From assembly GCA_963725035.1 (NCBI GenBank), contig CAVRWX010000018.1, positions 248,001 through 312,000 of the forward strand: a DNA stretch of 64,000 bases. Reading direction: 5' to 3'. Positions 9,532 through 18,979 of the stretch are shown here, piece after piece. The stretch is from JALZKA01 sp963725035 (lineage in GTDB: Bacteria; Actinomycetota; Thermoleophilia; Solirubrobacterales; 70-9). The position numbers and the translations under genes were made by a program. Position 1 is the first letter of the stretch, and every line of letters begins with the position of its first letter. Under the pieces are notes generated by a model. It ran no database searches. It saw only the letters and a list, made by a program, of their open reading frames with translations, and was not told where the DNA came from.

Positions 9532-11268
9532 GCGGGAAGCGACGCTCCGCCAGAGCGCGTCGTGCACCGCTACGTTCTTCGTGCGGTCGACGGGGACCTC
9601 GATCAGGATGTGGCCGCTTCCGCCCACGCCCGCCAGCTCGTCAAGCCCTTCGATCCGGCGGTGCTCGATTCCGTGGAGCGCCGCGAGCTTCGAGAGGTCG
9701 AGCCCGAGCGGCGTGCCGAACACCGCCTCGAACTCCTCGCGCGTCACCTGGGAGGCCTGCGGCAGAAACTCGAAGATGCCGCCGCCGTCGTTGTTCAGGC
9801 AGACGATCCGCACCGGAGCGGGCGCGTGCCGAAGGAGCGCGAGGCCGTTCGAGTCGTGATGGAGGGCAAGGTCCCCGATCACGAGCCACGCCGGGCTCCT
9901 GGTGGCCACCGCCGCGCCGATCGCAGACGACACGGTTCCGTCGATGCCGTTCGCGCCGCGGTTGGAGAAAAAGAGGACGTCGCGCTCGGACGCGGGCAGG
10001 AACGACTCCGCGTCCCGGATCGGCATCGACGATGCGCAGAAGACCACGTCGCCATCCCTGAGCGCCGCGCCCAGCGACATGTAGGCGCCGGGCTCGGTCG
10101 GCGCGCCTCCAAAGCGGCTTAGCTCCGCGCGGATCGCCGCCGCTGCGGACTCGTTGGCCAGGCGCCACTTGGCCGCGAACGGGGTCTCCTGCTCCTCGTC
10201 GAGGCGGGTGGCAAGGCCGATGGCTAGAACGGCTGGGTCGGCCCGGAGCGACAGCCCGGCGGTGCGGGTCGGGTCGTTCCAGGTCCCGACCGGGTCAACG
10301 ACCAGCTGCGCGGCCTGGTCGAGCGACCCCAGCCACTGGCGGAGCGCCTTCGAGGTCGGCATGTCGCCGAAGCGGATGACCAACTCGGGCTCGAGGCCCT
10401 GCGGCCTGACCCGTGCGATCGCGTCGTAAGCCCAGATCACGTCCGCGCCCAGGTCTGGGTCAAGCCGAAGTTGGGATGTCGGCTCGGCCAACACGGGGTA
10501 GCCCGACGCCACAGCCAGGGCGGCGATCGCGGAGGCCAGCGCCGGATCGGTCTGGCGCCCGGCGACGATCAGGCCGCGCTCGGTCTCGGCAAGGTCGTCG
10601 GAGATGGCGTCGAGCGCCGCGGCGTCCACCGTGGGAACAGAGGGGTAAACCGAGTTCAGCGGCAAATCGCCGCGCCCCTCCAGGGCAAGGTGCGACGTGG
10701 CGGTCACGTCGCCTTCGACCGGCTCGGGGCCGAGCGGGTCGCGCCAGGAGAGGTTTAGATGCACAGGCCCGGGACGTGGGTCGCCCGTCGCTTCCGAGAA
10801 CGCGCGGCACGCCGACGAGCGCATGTGGAGGAGGCCGGCGTCGTCGGCATCGTGGGTGCCCATCTCGCAGAACCAGCGGACGCTCGATCCGTAGAGCTTC
10901 ACCTGGTCGATCGTCTGGCCGGCACCGACGCCGCGGAGCTCGGGTGGGCGGTCCGAGGTGAGGACGATCAGCGGCACCGACGCCTCGTTGGCCTCGGCAA
11001 CGGCGGGGTGGAGGTTCGCCGCCGCCGTTCCGGATGTGCAGGCGATCGCTGCGGGCGCACCGGAGGCAAGGGCCGCCCCCAGCGCGAAGAACCCGGCCGA
11101 ACGCTCGTCGACGACGCTCGTGGTCTCGATCCCCGGCTCGCGCAGGAGCGCGAGCGCAACGGGGGTCGAGCGCGAGCCCGGGCAGATCACGGCCTGGCGG
11201 ACGCCAGAGCGCGCGAGCTCCTCGACCAGTGCCGTTGCGAGCGCCATGTTGCGGTTCGTGGGGTCCAT
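9511..11268 (-). CDS. menD: 2-succinyl-5-enolpyruvyl-6-hydroxy-3-cyclohexene-1-carboxylate synthase
   Basis: A TPP enzyme joining isochorismate and 2-oxoglutarate in menaquinone synthesis. The 585 residues match the family. The N-terminal block ALVEELARSGVRQAVICPGSRSTPVALAL and VVDERSAGFFALGAALASG (TPP-activating Glu) are diagnostic, as are LTSDRPPELRGVGAGQTIDQVKLYG and the C-terminal GDLALHHDSNGLALLRH...CLNNDGGGIFEFLPQ that binds TPP/Mg. The ATG overlaps the menC stop as TGATG, so it is the distal gene of a menB-menA-menC-menD minus-strand run. No frame disruption is seen. Confidence 0.96.
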   Translation of the reverse strand: MDPTNRNMALATALVEELARSGVRQAVICPGSRSTPVALALLREPGIETTSVVDERSAGFFALGAALASGAPAAIACTSGTAAANLHPAVAEANEASVPLIVLTSDRPPELRGVGAGQTIDQVKLYGSSVRWFCEMGTHDADDAGLLHMRSSACRAFSEATGDPRPGPVHLNLSWRDPLGPEPVEGDVTATSHLALEGRGDLPLNSVYPSVPTVDAAALDAISDDLAETERGLIVAGRQTDPALASAIAALAVASGYPVLAEPTSQLRLDPDLGADVIWAYDAIARVRPQGLEPELVIRFGDMPTSKALRQWLGSLDQAAQLVVDPVGTWNDPTRTAGLSLRADPAVLAIGLATRLDEEQETPFAAKWRLANESAAAAIRAELSRFGGAPTEPGAYMSLGAALRDGDVVFCASSMPIRDAESFLPASERDVLFFSNRGANGIDGTVSSAIGAAVATRSPAWLVIGDLALHHDSNGLALLRHAPAPVRIVCLNNDGGGIFEFLPQASQVTREEFEAVFGTPLGLDLSKLAALHGIEHRRIEGLDELAGVGGSGHILIEVPVDRTKNVAVHDALWRSVASRLNALGD

Positions 11269-12392
11269 CAGCGCAGAACGCTATCCCGGCGGCGTGCCAG
11301 AGCGGCTTCGTCGATCTCGACCCCGAGTCCTGGGCCGTCGGGCAGGTGGAGGTGGCCGTCGCGGAGCTCGCATTCGCGGGTGGCGATCGTCTCGGCGAAC
11401 AGGCGCTGAGTGGCGAGGCCTTGGGCCAGGCCGGGATCGGTGCCGTCCTCGCGCAGGATCTGTGCCGTGTGCGCGGCGGCGGCGATGCCCACGGGGCCGT
11501 CGAGCGCGCTGGAGAGGTACGTGGGAATGACCCGAGCGATCTGGCGGGCGGCCCCGGCTCCACCCACCTTGGAGAGCTTGGCGGTGGCATAGCGGCAGGA
11601 CCGCCGCTGGACGGCCCTGTGGGCGTCCGCCTCGGACGTGACCGCTTCGTCGGCGGCCAGAGGCACCTCGGTATCGGCGGCGACACGCGCCATCGCCCGC
11701 AACCCGCTCACGGGCTGCTCCGCCAGTTCGATCCCGAAGGGCTCGATCAGGTTCAGCACGTCCGTCGCAAGGCGAGCGTCCCACCCCTCGTTCGCATCCA
11801 CGCGGATCTTCACGTCGGGACCAACGGCCTCCCGCACCGCCTCGACGGTGCGAATGTCGTCCTCTCCCGCGCCGAGCTTCAGCTTGACCGTCTCGTAGCC
11901 GTCGCCGACCCAGTCTGAGGCCTGTTGCGCGACGTCTTCGGGCGAGCCTGCCGTCAGCGTCGCGTTGCAGCGGATCGCCTGGGCCTCGCCGGCACCGGCC
12001 AGCTTCCACACGGGCACGCCGGCCGCCTTGGCGACCACGTCGAAGATCGCGCACTCGAGCGCCGCGGAAGTGGCGGGAGACACGCGGCGCGCCAGCCGAA
12101 GCTCGACCATGGTCGTCACGGCGAACGCAAGCGGATCGTCGAGGCCCTGCTCGAGATCGACATCGGTGAGCCGCCTGGCCGCGTCTTCGACCTGGCGCTG
12201 GACCTCGCTCACGGGCTTGTCCCCGCGAAGCGCAAGCGGGACTGCTTCGCCGAGGCCCTCGAAGCCTGCGTCGGTCTTCAGGCGCAGCAGCACCATCTCG
12301 CGCTCGCGGATCTCGCCACGGGCAGTGACGTAAGGCGCAGCGAAGGGCAGCGAGTACGCGACCGTCTCCGCGCGCTCGATCTTCATCGTCAC
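11268..12392 (-). CDS. menC: o-Succinylbenzoate synthase (enolase superfamily)
   Basis: A 374-residue muconate-lactonizing-subgroup enolase. It dehydrates SHCHC to o-succinylbenzoate. The Lys-x-Lys base is in YETVKLKLG, the metal ligands are in VRVDANEGWD-like IRVDANEGWD, ELAEQPV and PLAADEA, and the second-face Lys is in ATAKLSKVGG. The close relatives, dipeptide epimerases and N-succinylamino acid racemases, share all of these residues, so the assignment rests on context: it lies between menA and menD with a TGATG junction to menD. Four bases separate it from the menA stop. Confidence 0.86.
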   Translation of the reverse strand: MTMKIERAETVAYSLPFAAPYVTARGEIREREMVLLRLKTDAGFEGLGEAVPLALRGDKPVSEVQRQVEDAARRLTDVDLEQGLDDPLAFAVTTMVELRLARRVSPATSAALECAIFDVVAKAAGVPVWKLAGAGEAQAIRCNATLTAGSPEDVAQQASDWVGDGYETVKLKLGAGEDDIRTVEAVREAVGPDVKIRVDANEGWDARLATDVLNLIEPFGIELAEQPVSGLRAMARVAADTEVPLAADEAVTSEADAHRAVQRRSCRYATAKLSKVGGAGAARQIARVIPTYLSSALDGPVGIAAAAHTAQILREDGTDPGLAQGLATQRLFAETIATRECELRDGHLHLPDGPGLGVEIDEAALARRRDSVLR

Positions 12393-12396
12393 GCCC

Positions 12397-13332
12397 CTAG
12401 CCCAGGACGAGGCCGAGCGACACCAACAGGCTGAAGACGCCGAGCAGCACGCCGGTCCCCGCCAATGCAGCGTTCAGCGAGGGCCCGTCCGTGCGGGTCT
12501 GCACCGCGGAGAGTGGCTTGATCGCAAGCGGTGCGCTTGCCAGGCCGATGGCCGCGCTCCAAGGACCATCCCCCGCAGCGATCGCAACTGGAAGGGCGAT
12601 GAACGCGACGATGAGCAACCCGTAGTAGAGGCCGCGGGTCCGTTCCCGGCCGATGCGGACCGCAAGTGTCCGCTTGCCGGCCCGGGCATCCGTCTCGAGG
12701 TCACGGAGGTTGTTGACCACGAGGATCGCCGTCGAGAGGCAGCCGACCGACACGGACAGGAGCAGTGGGAGCGCGTCGAGCTCCTCGAGCTGCACGTAGA
12801 ACGACCCGTTCACGGCGACCAGGCCGAAGAAGAGGAAGACGAAGAGCTCGCCCATCCCCGCGTAGCCATAGGGGCGCGGGCCGCCGGTGTAGAGGACGCC
12901 GGCGGCGATCGAGAGCACGCCGACCAGGAGGATCACCGGCCCGGCCACGGTCGCCAGGTAGATCCCGCAGAGCGAGGCGAGGGCGAACGCGATCCACGTG
13001 GCGTGGAGGACGCGCTTGGGCGCGATCAGGCCTGCCGAGGTGACCCGCACCGGGCCCAGGCGATCGGCGGTGTCGGCGCCGCGCTTGGCGTCCGAGTAGT
13101 CGTTCGCGAGGTTGGTGCCGATCTGGATCAGGATCGAGCCGACCAGCGCCGCGGCGAACGCGAGCCAGTTGATCTCCGGGTCGCCGGCGCTGACGGTTGC
13201 TGTCTCGCCGACGAACGTCTGCGCCTCTTCGATCACGAAGTAAGCAGCAGCCGTTCCCACAAGCACGGGCGCGATCGCCGCGGGCAGCGTCCGCGGCCGG
13301 GCGGCCATGAGCCAAATGCGAAAGGGGGACAT
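12397..13332 (-). CDS. menA: 1,4-Dihydroxy-2-naphthoate polyprenyltransferase
   Basis: A UbiA-family membrane prenyltransferase of 311 residues with eight or nine hydrophobic segments. It attaches the isoprenoid tail to DHNA. The N-terminus WLMAARPRTLPAAIAPVLVG and the first Asp-rich motif GTNLANDYSDAKRGAD (prenyl-diphosphate/Mg binding) are diagnostic. The second Asp-rich motif is in VVNNLRDLETDARAGKRTLAVRIG. ATG 13332 is used. The 65-base gap to menB contains hairpin element C copy 2, in the upstream region of this gene. Confidence 0.95.
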   Translation of the reverse strand: MSPFRIWLMAARPRTLPAAIAPVLVGTAAAYFVIEEAQTFVGETATVSAGDPEINWLAFAAALVGSILIQIGTNLANDYSDAKRGADTADRLGPVRVTSAGLIAPKRVLHATWIAFALASLCGIYLATVAGPVILLVGVLSIAAGVLYTGGPRPYGYAGMGELFVFLFFGLVAVNGSFYVQLEELDALPLLLSVSVGCLSTAILVVNNLRDLETDARAGKRTLAVRIGRERTRGLYYGLLIVAFIALPVAIAAGDGPWSAAIGLASAPLAIKPLSAVQTRTDGPSLNAALAGTGVLLGVFSLLVSLGLVLG

Positions 13333-13360
13333 AGATCTCTTACGCGCGCCTTCGGCGCTT

Positions 13361-13393
13361 GCACATGCTGCTTTCGGACCTAAAGGTCCTCAA
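13361..13393 (-). repeat. Hairpin element C, copy 2 (upstream of menA)
   Basis: The plus strand reads GCACATGCTGCTTTC, then stem GGACC, loop TAAA, stem GGTCC, then TCAAC. In the direction of menA transcription this is a 5-bp stem with a TTTA loop followed by GAAAGCAGCATGTGC. Fifteen flanking bases are identical to copy 3 upstream of serA, but the stem bases differ and still pair. It starts a few bases after the menB stop. A GCGCCTTCGGCGC hairpin lies next to it (about 13347-13359). Confidence 0.65.
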
Positions 13394-13397
13394 CCCC

Positions 13398-14276
13398 TCA
13401 TGGCCGGCGCGGGTACTTCGAGAAGTCCGGCGAGCGGCCCTCCTGGAAGGAGTTGCGGCCCTCCTGGCCCTCCTCGGACATGTAGAAGAGGAGGGTTGCG
13501 TCGTGCGAGAGCTGCTGGATGCCGGTGAGCCCGTCCTCGGTCGCGTTGAAGCTCGACTTGAGTAGGCGGAGCGAGAGGGGGGAGAGCGCGTTCATCTCGC
13601 GGCACCAGGCGACCGTCTCGTGCTCGAGCTCTGAGGTCGGGACGACCGTGTTCACCAGTCCCATCTGGAGCGCCTCGGCGGCGCCGTAGAGGCGGCACAG
13701 GAACCAGATCTCCTTGGCGCGCTTGACGCCGATGTTGTTGGCGAGGAGCGACGCGCCGAAGCCGCCGTCGAACGAGCCAACCCGCGGACCCGTCTGGCCG
13801 AACTGCGCGTTCTCGGCAGCGATCGTCAAATCGCAGACGAGGTGCAGGATGTGGCCGCCGCCGACGGCGTAGCCCGCGACCATCGCGACCACGGGCTTGG
13901 GCAGGCGGCGGATCTGCACGTGCAGGTCGCCGACGTCCAGGCGCCCCACGCCCTTCTGCGCGACCTCGTCGTCGCCGATGTAGCCGTCGTCTCCGCGGAT
14001 GCGTTGGTCGCCGCCCGAGCAGAACGCCTCGTCGCCGACGCCCGTGAAGATGATCGACCCCACCTCGGTGTCGTCGCGCGCGCGGCTGAAGGCGTCGCGA
14101 AGCTCCGCCAGGGTCTGCGGGCGGAAGGCGTTCCTGACCTCGGGCCGGTTGATCGAGATCTTCGCGATCCCGTCGCCCTTCTCGTAAAGGAGGTCGCCGT
14201 ATTCGTGGGCAGTGGCCCACTCGATCGGCGCATAGAGGCTTTCCTCGGGCGGGGCGTCGCGGTGTCGGATCGGCAC
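13398..14276 (-). CDS. menB: 1,4-Dihydroxy-2-naphthoyl-CoA synthase
   Basis: A crotonase-fold enzyme cyclising o-succinylbenzoyl-CoA. With GTG 14276 the protein is about 292 residues. Signature blocks include KISINRPEVRNAFRPQTL, AFCSGGDQRIRG (oxyanion-hole region), VAMVAGYAVGGGHILHLVCDLTIAAENAQFGQTGPRVGSFDGGFGASLLA, and the C-terminal FNATEDGLTGIQQL and YMSEEGQEGRNSFQEGRSPDF with the conserved MenB tail. The longer open frame to 14405 would overlap menE and is not needed. Its start lies only 18 bases from the divergent menE start. Confidence 0.94.
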   Translation of the reverse strand: MPIRHRDAPPEESLYAPIEWATAHEYGDLLYEKGDGIAKISINRPEVRNAFRPQTLAELRDAFSRARDDTEVGSIIFTGVGDEAFCSGGDQRIRGDDGYIGDDEVAQKGVGRLDVGDLHVQIRRLPKPVVAMVAGYAVGGGHILHLVCDLTIAAENAQFGQTGPRVGSFDGGFGASLLANNIGVKRAKEIWFLCRLYGAAEALQMGLVNTVVPTSELEHETVAWCREMNALSPLSLRLLKSSFNATEDGLTGIQQLSHDATLLFYMSEEGQEGRNSFQEGRSPDFSKYPRRP

Positions 14277-14294
14277 GTCGGGGATTATGGCGGG

Positions 14295-15596
14295 GTGACT
14301 GCCGAGTTCCGAGACACGTGGCTCTCCCAGCGCGCCGCCGCCATGCCCAACCGCCTTGCGCTGCGCTCGGGCGGCACGGATCTCTCCTACGCCGAGCTCG
14401 AGCAAGAGGCGAGCGCAGCCGCAGAGCGGTTACGCGACGAGGGCGCGACGGAAGGTGACCTGATCCCACTGGAGATGCCACCGAGCGCCGAGTTCGTAGC
14501 GCACCTCCACGCCGCGGCGAAACTCGGCGCGGTCGCCGCGCCGATGCGCCAGGGCTCGGCGCCACCTCCCCCCGATGAAGGGCAAACGTCCGTCAGCAGC
14601 CCCTATGGGGGTAGTTCACGGACGTTTGACCGCTGTGGGACGCCGGATGCGCTCGCGCGCCTCTACTCCTCGGGGACCACGGGGCAGCCCCGCGCGGTTG
14701 ATCTCACCACGGCGAACTTCTTCCACAGTGCTGTCGGCACCGCCTTCGCGCTGGGAGTTGGGCCGCGCGACCGCTGGCTCTGTTGCGTGCCGCTGCATCA
14801 CGTTGCGGGCCTCTCGATCCTCACGCGCTCGGTGATCTGCGGAATGACAGCCGTTCTCCACGACGGCTTCGACACGCAGCGAGTCGCCAAGTCGTTTGCC
14901 GAGGACGACGTGACGCTCGTCTCGCTCGTAGCCACGCAGCTCATCCGCCTGCTGGATGCCGATGTTGACCTCACGCGGCCGAGGGCGCTCGTGATGGGCG
15001 GCGGCCTCGTTCCCATCGACGCGATCGAGGAGGCGACGGGCCGGGGCGCGACCGTGATCCAGGTCTACGGCATGACCGAGACCAGCTCGCAAGTGGCGCT
15101 TCTCGAACCCGCGGACGCCGAGCGAAAGGCCGGCTCTGCCGGCCGCGCGCTCCTCGGCTCTGAGCTTCGCATCGACAAGGGCGAGATCCTCGTTCGCGGT
15201 CCTGTTGTCGCCCCCGGAGCAACCACCGAGGACGGCTGGCTCCGCACGGGCGACCTCGGCTCGATCGACTCGGACGGCTACCTGTGGGTCGACGGCCGGC
15301 GCGACGATCTGATCGTCACAGGCGGCGAGAACGTCATGCCCGAGCGGGTGGAGGAGGTCCTGTGCGCGCACCCGAACGTCGCGGACGCGGCGGTCGTCGG
15401 CAGGCCCGACCCCGAATGGCAGGAGGCGGTCACCGCCGTCGTGGTTCTGAAGCCAGGCGCCCACGAGGACGCTGAGTCACTCCGTGCACACTGCACGGGT
15501 GAGCTGGCCGGCTACGAGGTGCCGAAGAGCTTCATCTTCGTCGCCGACCTCCCACGCTCCGCTTCGGGCAAGCTGATGCGCTCGGTCCTCCGCTAG
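14295..15596 (+). CDS. menE: o-Succinylbenzoate-CoA ligase with an in-frame palindromic insertion
   Basis: An ANL-superfamily adenylating enzyme that activates OSB with CoA. From GTG 14295 it has 433 residues. The P-loop LYSSGTTGQPR, QVYGMTETSS, the hinge WLRTGDLG...DGRRDDLIVTGGENVMPERVEEVL, and the C-terminal catalytic Lys in RSASGKLMR are all present. Between the N-terminal helix (AAKLGAVAAPM) and the P-loop, codons for about residues 96-112 are supplied by a 48-base palindrome that recurs in intergenic DNA at 44481-44528. Because 48 is divisible by three, the frame survives. The insertion falls in a loop, so activity may be retained. It is divergent from menB. Confidence 0.9.
   Translation: MTAEFRDTWLSQRAAAMPNRLALRSGGTDLSYAELEQEASAAAERLRDEGATEGDLIPLEMPPSAEFVAHLHAAAKLGAVAAPMRQGSAPPPPDEGQTSVSSPYGGSSRTFDRCGTPDALARLYSSGTTGQPRAVDLTTANFFHSAVGTAFALGVGPRDRWLCCVPLHHVAGLSILTRSVICGMTAVLHDGFDTQRVAKSFAEDDVTLVSLVATQLIRLLDADVDLTRPRALVMGGGLVPIDAIEEATGRGATVIQVYGMTETSSQVALLEPADAERKAGSAGRALLGSELRIDKGEILVRGPVVAPGATTEDGWLRTGDLGSIDSDGYLWVDGRRDDLIVTGGENVMPERVEEVLCAHPNVADAAVVGRPDPEWQEAVTAVVVLKPGAHEDAESLRAHCTGELAGYEVPKSFIFVADLPRSASGKLMRSVLR
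14582..14629. repeat. 48-bp palindromic repeat B, copy inside menE
   Basis: Outer arms CAAACGTCC and GGACGTTTG are perfect 9-bp inverted repeats (14583-14591 and 14620-14628). The centre is a CCCCTATGGGG-like palindrome. It aligns base for base, without gaps, with the 48-bp element at 44481-44528. Here it is translated as part of MenE. Confidence 0.82.
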
Positions 15597-15620
15597 GTGC
15601 CAGGCACGGTGCCTGGCACC
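15596..15620. repeat. Palindromic repeat A, copy 1 (menE-ilvC gap)
   Basis: Perfect inverted repeat of GGTGCCAGGCAC and GTGCCTGGCACC around a central G. Its first base is the last base of the menE stop codon. The same repeat occurs at 20585-20608, 58751-58775 and, in altered form, at 62550-62578. It may form a strong hairpin at the menE 3' end. Confidence 0.85.
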
Positions 15621-15656
15621 GGGTCGCGCTAGGCCGCACAAGTAACCTGCCGCGCC

Positions 15657-16664
<1,008 letters not shown>

Positions 16665-16666
16665 TA

Positions 16667-16960
16667 ATGACTCCGTTTCCGCTGACGTACGACATCGAGC
16701 ACCAGGAGGAGTACAGCCGCTTCCTTCCGCTCGTCAAGTGGCTCCTCGTCATCCCGAACATCTTCGTGTTCCTCTTTGTCGTCCTCGCGGCGTTCTTCGC
16801 ATGGATCGGAGCGTTCTTCGCGGTCCTGTTCACGCGCCGCTATCCCGAGGGGATCTTCAACTTCCTGGTCGGGGTCGGTCGCTGGGGAGCCCGGCTCGGC
16901 GCTTACTTCTGCCTCCTGACCGACAAGTACCCGCCGTTCACCACGCGCCGTGACGCCTGA
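16667..16960 (+). CDS. DUF4389-type small membrane protein 1
   Basis: 97 residues with one long hydrophobic stretch (VKWLLVIPNIFVFLFVVLAAFFAWIGAFFAVLF, residues 22-54) followed by the DUF4389 signature FTRRYPEGIFNFLVGVGRWGARLGAYFCLLTDKYPPF. Function is unknown for the family. ATG 16667 follows ilvC by two bases with an AAGGAGAG ribosome-binding site. It is paired with a second DUF4389 protein whose GTG start lies 11 bases inside this gene. The two may form a hetero-oligomer, which is inference from their coupling only. Confidence 0.75.
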   Translation: MTPFPLTYDIEHQEEYSRFLPLVKWLLVIPNIFVFLFVVLAAFFAWIGAFFAVLFTRRYPEGIFNFLVGVGRWGARLGAYFCLLTDKYPPFTTRRDA

Positions 16961-17352
16961 GGACACGGTGGTCTACGACCTGGCCTACCCCGAGCAGGGG
17001 GTCGACCGCTGGCGCCCGCTCGTCCAGTGGATCCTGATCTTCCCGTACCACCTGATCGCCGCGATCCTGGGCTACCTCGTCGGGCTCGTTTCCCTGATCG
17101 CCTTCTTCACGATCCTCTTCACGAAGAAGATCCCGGAGGGCATGTTCGACATGGCGCTGAACGGCATCCGCTGGCAGGCGCGCTCGAACGTCTACGGCGC
17201 CTTCATGGTCACGAAGTACCCGCCGTTCGAGTGGGACCCGGAGCAGCCGCGCCGCCGACGGTGCTGTGGCACCGGCCGCGCCGCCGCCGGAGACGCCTCC
17301 GCCTGCCCCCGCGCCGTCGGAGGCCGACCCGCCTCCGCCGCCGACGGCTTAG
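16950..17352 (+). CDS. DUF4389-type small membrane protein 2, probable frameshift near 17255
   Basis: Starts at GTG 16950, overlapping the first DUF4389 gene. A hydrophobic segment (LVQWILIFPYHLIAAILGYLVGLVSLIAFFTILF) is followed by TKKIPEGMFDMALNGIRWQARSNVYGAFMVTKYPPFEWDPE, which matches its neighbour. After about residue 97 the uncorrected frame becomes Arg/Cys-rich and runs to 17366. The +1 frame instead gives a Pro/Ala-rich tail (VAPAAPPPETPPPAPAP...) ending at TAG 17350-17352, the usual tail type for these proteins. A single extra base near 17255 is therefore likely. Function is unknown. Confidence 0.7.
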
Positions 17353-17362
17353 AAGCCCTGCC

Positions 17363-17794
17363 TTAGGAGCCCGGCGAGTCGGCGGTGCGGATCCGCCCGT
17401 CCTCGCCTTCGGGCACCTGCCCGTCGCGGCCGACGTAGCCGCCCTCCGCGCCGACGATGAAGACGATCGCCTCTTCTGAGCCGACGTTCATCATGCGGCG
17501 GTGGGTCGGCGCATCCACCCGCGCAAGACCGCCCGGGCCGAGCACGTGCTTCGAGCCGTCGCCGAACTCGATCTCGACCTGGCCCTGGTGGACGAAGTAG
17601 AGCTCCTCCTGGCGGTCGTGGTAGTGGAAACCACCGCCGACGCCGGGCGGAAAGACGAGCGCGTTCACGCCGAACTCCTTCACGTCGAGGTCGCGACGCA
17701 CCTTCCGGAACCCTGGACTGTCGCCGAGTCCGTCAAGTGAGCTGACTGCATAACCGTCGCCGGAGACGACGCTCGTACCTTCTTCAGATGCCAT
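17363..17794 (-). CDS. Cupin-domain protein
   Basis: 143 residues forming one small cupin. Metal-ligand motif 1 is visible as GGGFHYHDRQEELYFVHQG (two His plus Glu), followed by EFGDGSKHVLGPGGLARVDAPTHRRMMNVG, which supplies the motif 2 His. Such proteins include isomerases, dioxygenases and sugar or ligand-binding proteins, so no reaction can be named. It is convergent with the DUF4389 pair, with 3' ends about 10 bases apart, and is divergent from serC, with 33 bases between their starts. It might share a regulatory region with serC. Confidence 0.7.
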   Translation of the reverse strand: MASEEGTSVVSGDGYAVSSLDGLGDSPGFRKVRRDLDVKEFGVNALVFPPGVGGGFHYHDRQEELYFVHQGQVEIEFGDGSKHVLGPGGLARVDAPTHRRMMNVGSEEAIVFIVGAEGGYVGRDGQVPEGEDGRIRTADSPGS

Positions 17795-17827
17795 GGAGGC
17801 ACCCTAATACCCTGCTCGATTCCCTGT

Positions 17828-18979
17828 ATGACGCCGCTCACAGAGACACAGATCCCCGCTGATCTCAAGCCCGCCGACGGCCGCTTCGGCTGCGGGCCGT
17901 CGAAGGTCCGCCCCGAGGCGCTCGCCCGCCTGGCCGATGCGAACGACGTCATGGGCACGTCCCACCGCCAGCGCGCCGTGAAGGACGTTGTCGCCCGCGT
18001 GCGCACCGGCCTCTCCGAGCTCTTCTCGCTCCCCGACGGCTACGAGGTCGCGCTTGGCAACGGCGGCACGACCGCGTTCTGGGACGCGGCGGCGGCATGC
18101 CTCATCCGCAAGCGCTCGCTTCACCTCACCTACGGCGAGTTCTCCTCGAAGTTCGCCAAGGTCACGGCCGGCGCTCCTCATCTGGCCGAGCCGGTCGTCT
18201 ACAGCGCCGAGCCCGGCGACGCGCCCGCGCCGCGGGGCGAGCAGGGCGCGGACGCGATCTGTTGGGCCCACAACGAGACCTCGACGGGCGTGATGGTTCC
18301 CGTCGAACGCCCCGCGGACGCCGGCGACGCTCTGGTCCTGATCGACGCGACCTCGGGGGCCGCGGGCCTGCCGCTCGACCCGGCCCAGGCCGACGTCTAC
18401 TACTTCGCGCCGCAGAAGGGCCTCGCGTCCGACGGCGGCATCTGGCTCGCGCTCCTGAGCCCCGCCGCGATCGCACGCGTCGAGGAGCTCGACGGCGCCG
18501 AGGGCCGCTGGCAGCCCGAGTTCCTGAGGCTCTCGACCGCGCTCGACAACTCGCGCAAGGACCAGACCTACAACACGCCCGCCGTGGCAACCCAGATCCT
18601 CCTCGCCGACCAGCTCGAGTGGATGCTCTCCAACGGTGGCCTCGACTGGTGCGTCGAGCGGACGGGGCGCTCCTCTGGCCACCTGTACGGCTGGGCCGAG
18701 GCATCGGACTACGCGTCGCCGTTCGTCCAGGACGAGCGCAAGCGCTCGCTCGTCGTCGGCACCATCGACTTCTCGGACGAGATCGACGCCGCGGCGCTCG
18801 CCGCGACGCTTCGCGCCAACGGCATCCTGGACACCGAGCCGTATCGCAAGCTCGGGCGCAATCAGCTCAGGATCGGGATGTTCCCCGCCGTCGAGCCCGC
18901 GGACGTCGAGGCGCTCACCGCATGCATCGACTGGATTATCGAGAACGGGGACGTGCGGAGGTCAAATGAGCAGCTTTAG
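17828..18979 (+). CDS. serC: Phosphoserine aminotransferase
   Basis: A PLP-dependent transaminase producing 3-phosphoserine from 3-phosphohydroxypyruvate. The 383 residues resemble the actinobacterial SerC type. It contains RFGCGPSKVRPEAL at the N-terminus, GTSHRQRAVKDVV, the PLP-contact LGNGGTTAFWDAA, LIDATSGAAGLPLD and the Schiff-base Lys in YFAPQKGLASDGG. Its product partner serA follows directly: the serA GTG is 16 bases after the serC stop. The last codons (EQL-stop) lie inside hairpin element C copy 3. Confidence 0.93.
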   Translation: MTPLTETQIPADLKPADGRFGCGPSKVRPEALARLADANDVMGTSHRQRAVKDVVARVRTGLSELFSLPDGYEVALGNGGTTAFWDAAAACLIRKRSLHLTYGEFSSKFAKVTAGAPHLAEPVVYSAEPGDAPAPRGEQGADAICWAHNETSTGVMVPVERPADAGDALVLIDATSGAAGLPLDPAQADVYYFAPQKGLASDGGIWLALLSPAAIARVEELDGAEGRWQPEFLRLSTALDNSRKDQTYNTPAVATQILLADQLEWMLSNGGLDWCVERTGRSSGHLYGWAEASDYASPFVQDERKRSLVVGTIDFSDEIDAAALAATLRANGILDTEPYRKLGRNQLRIGMFPAVEPADVEALTACIDWIIENGDVRRSNEQL

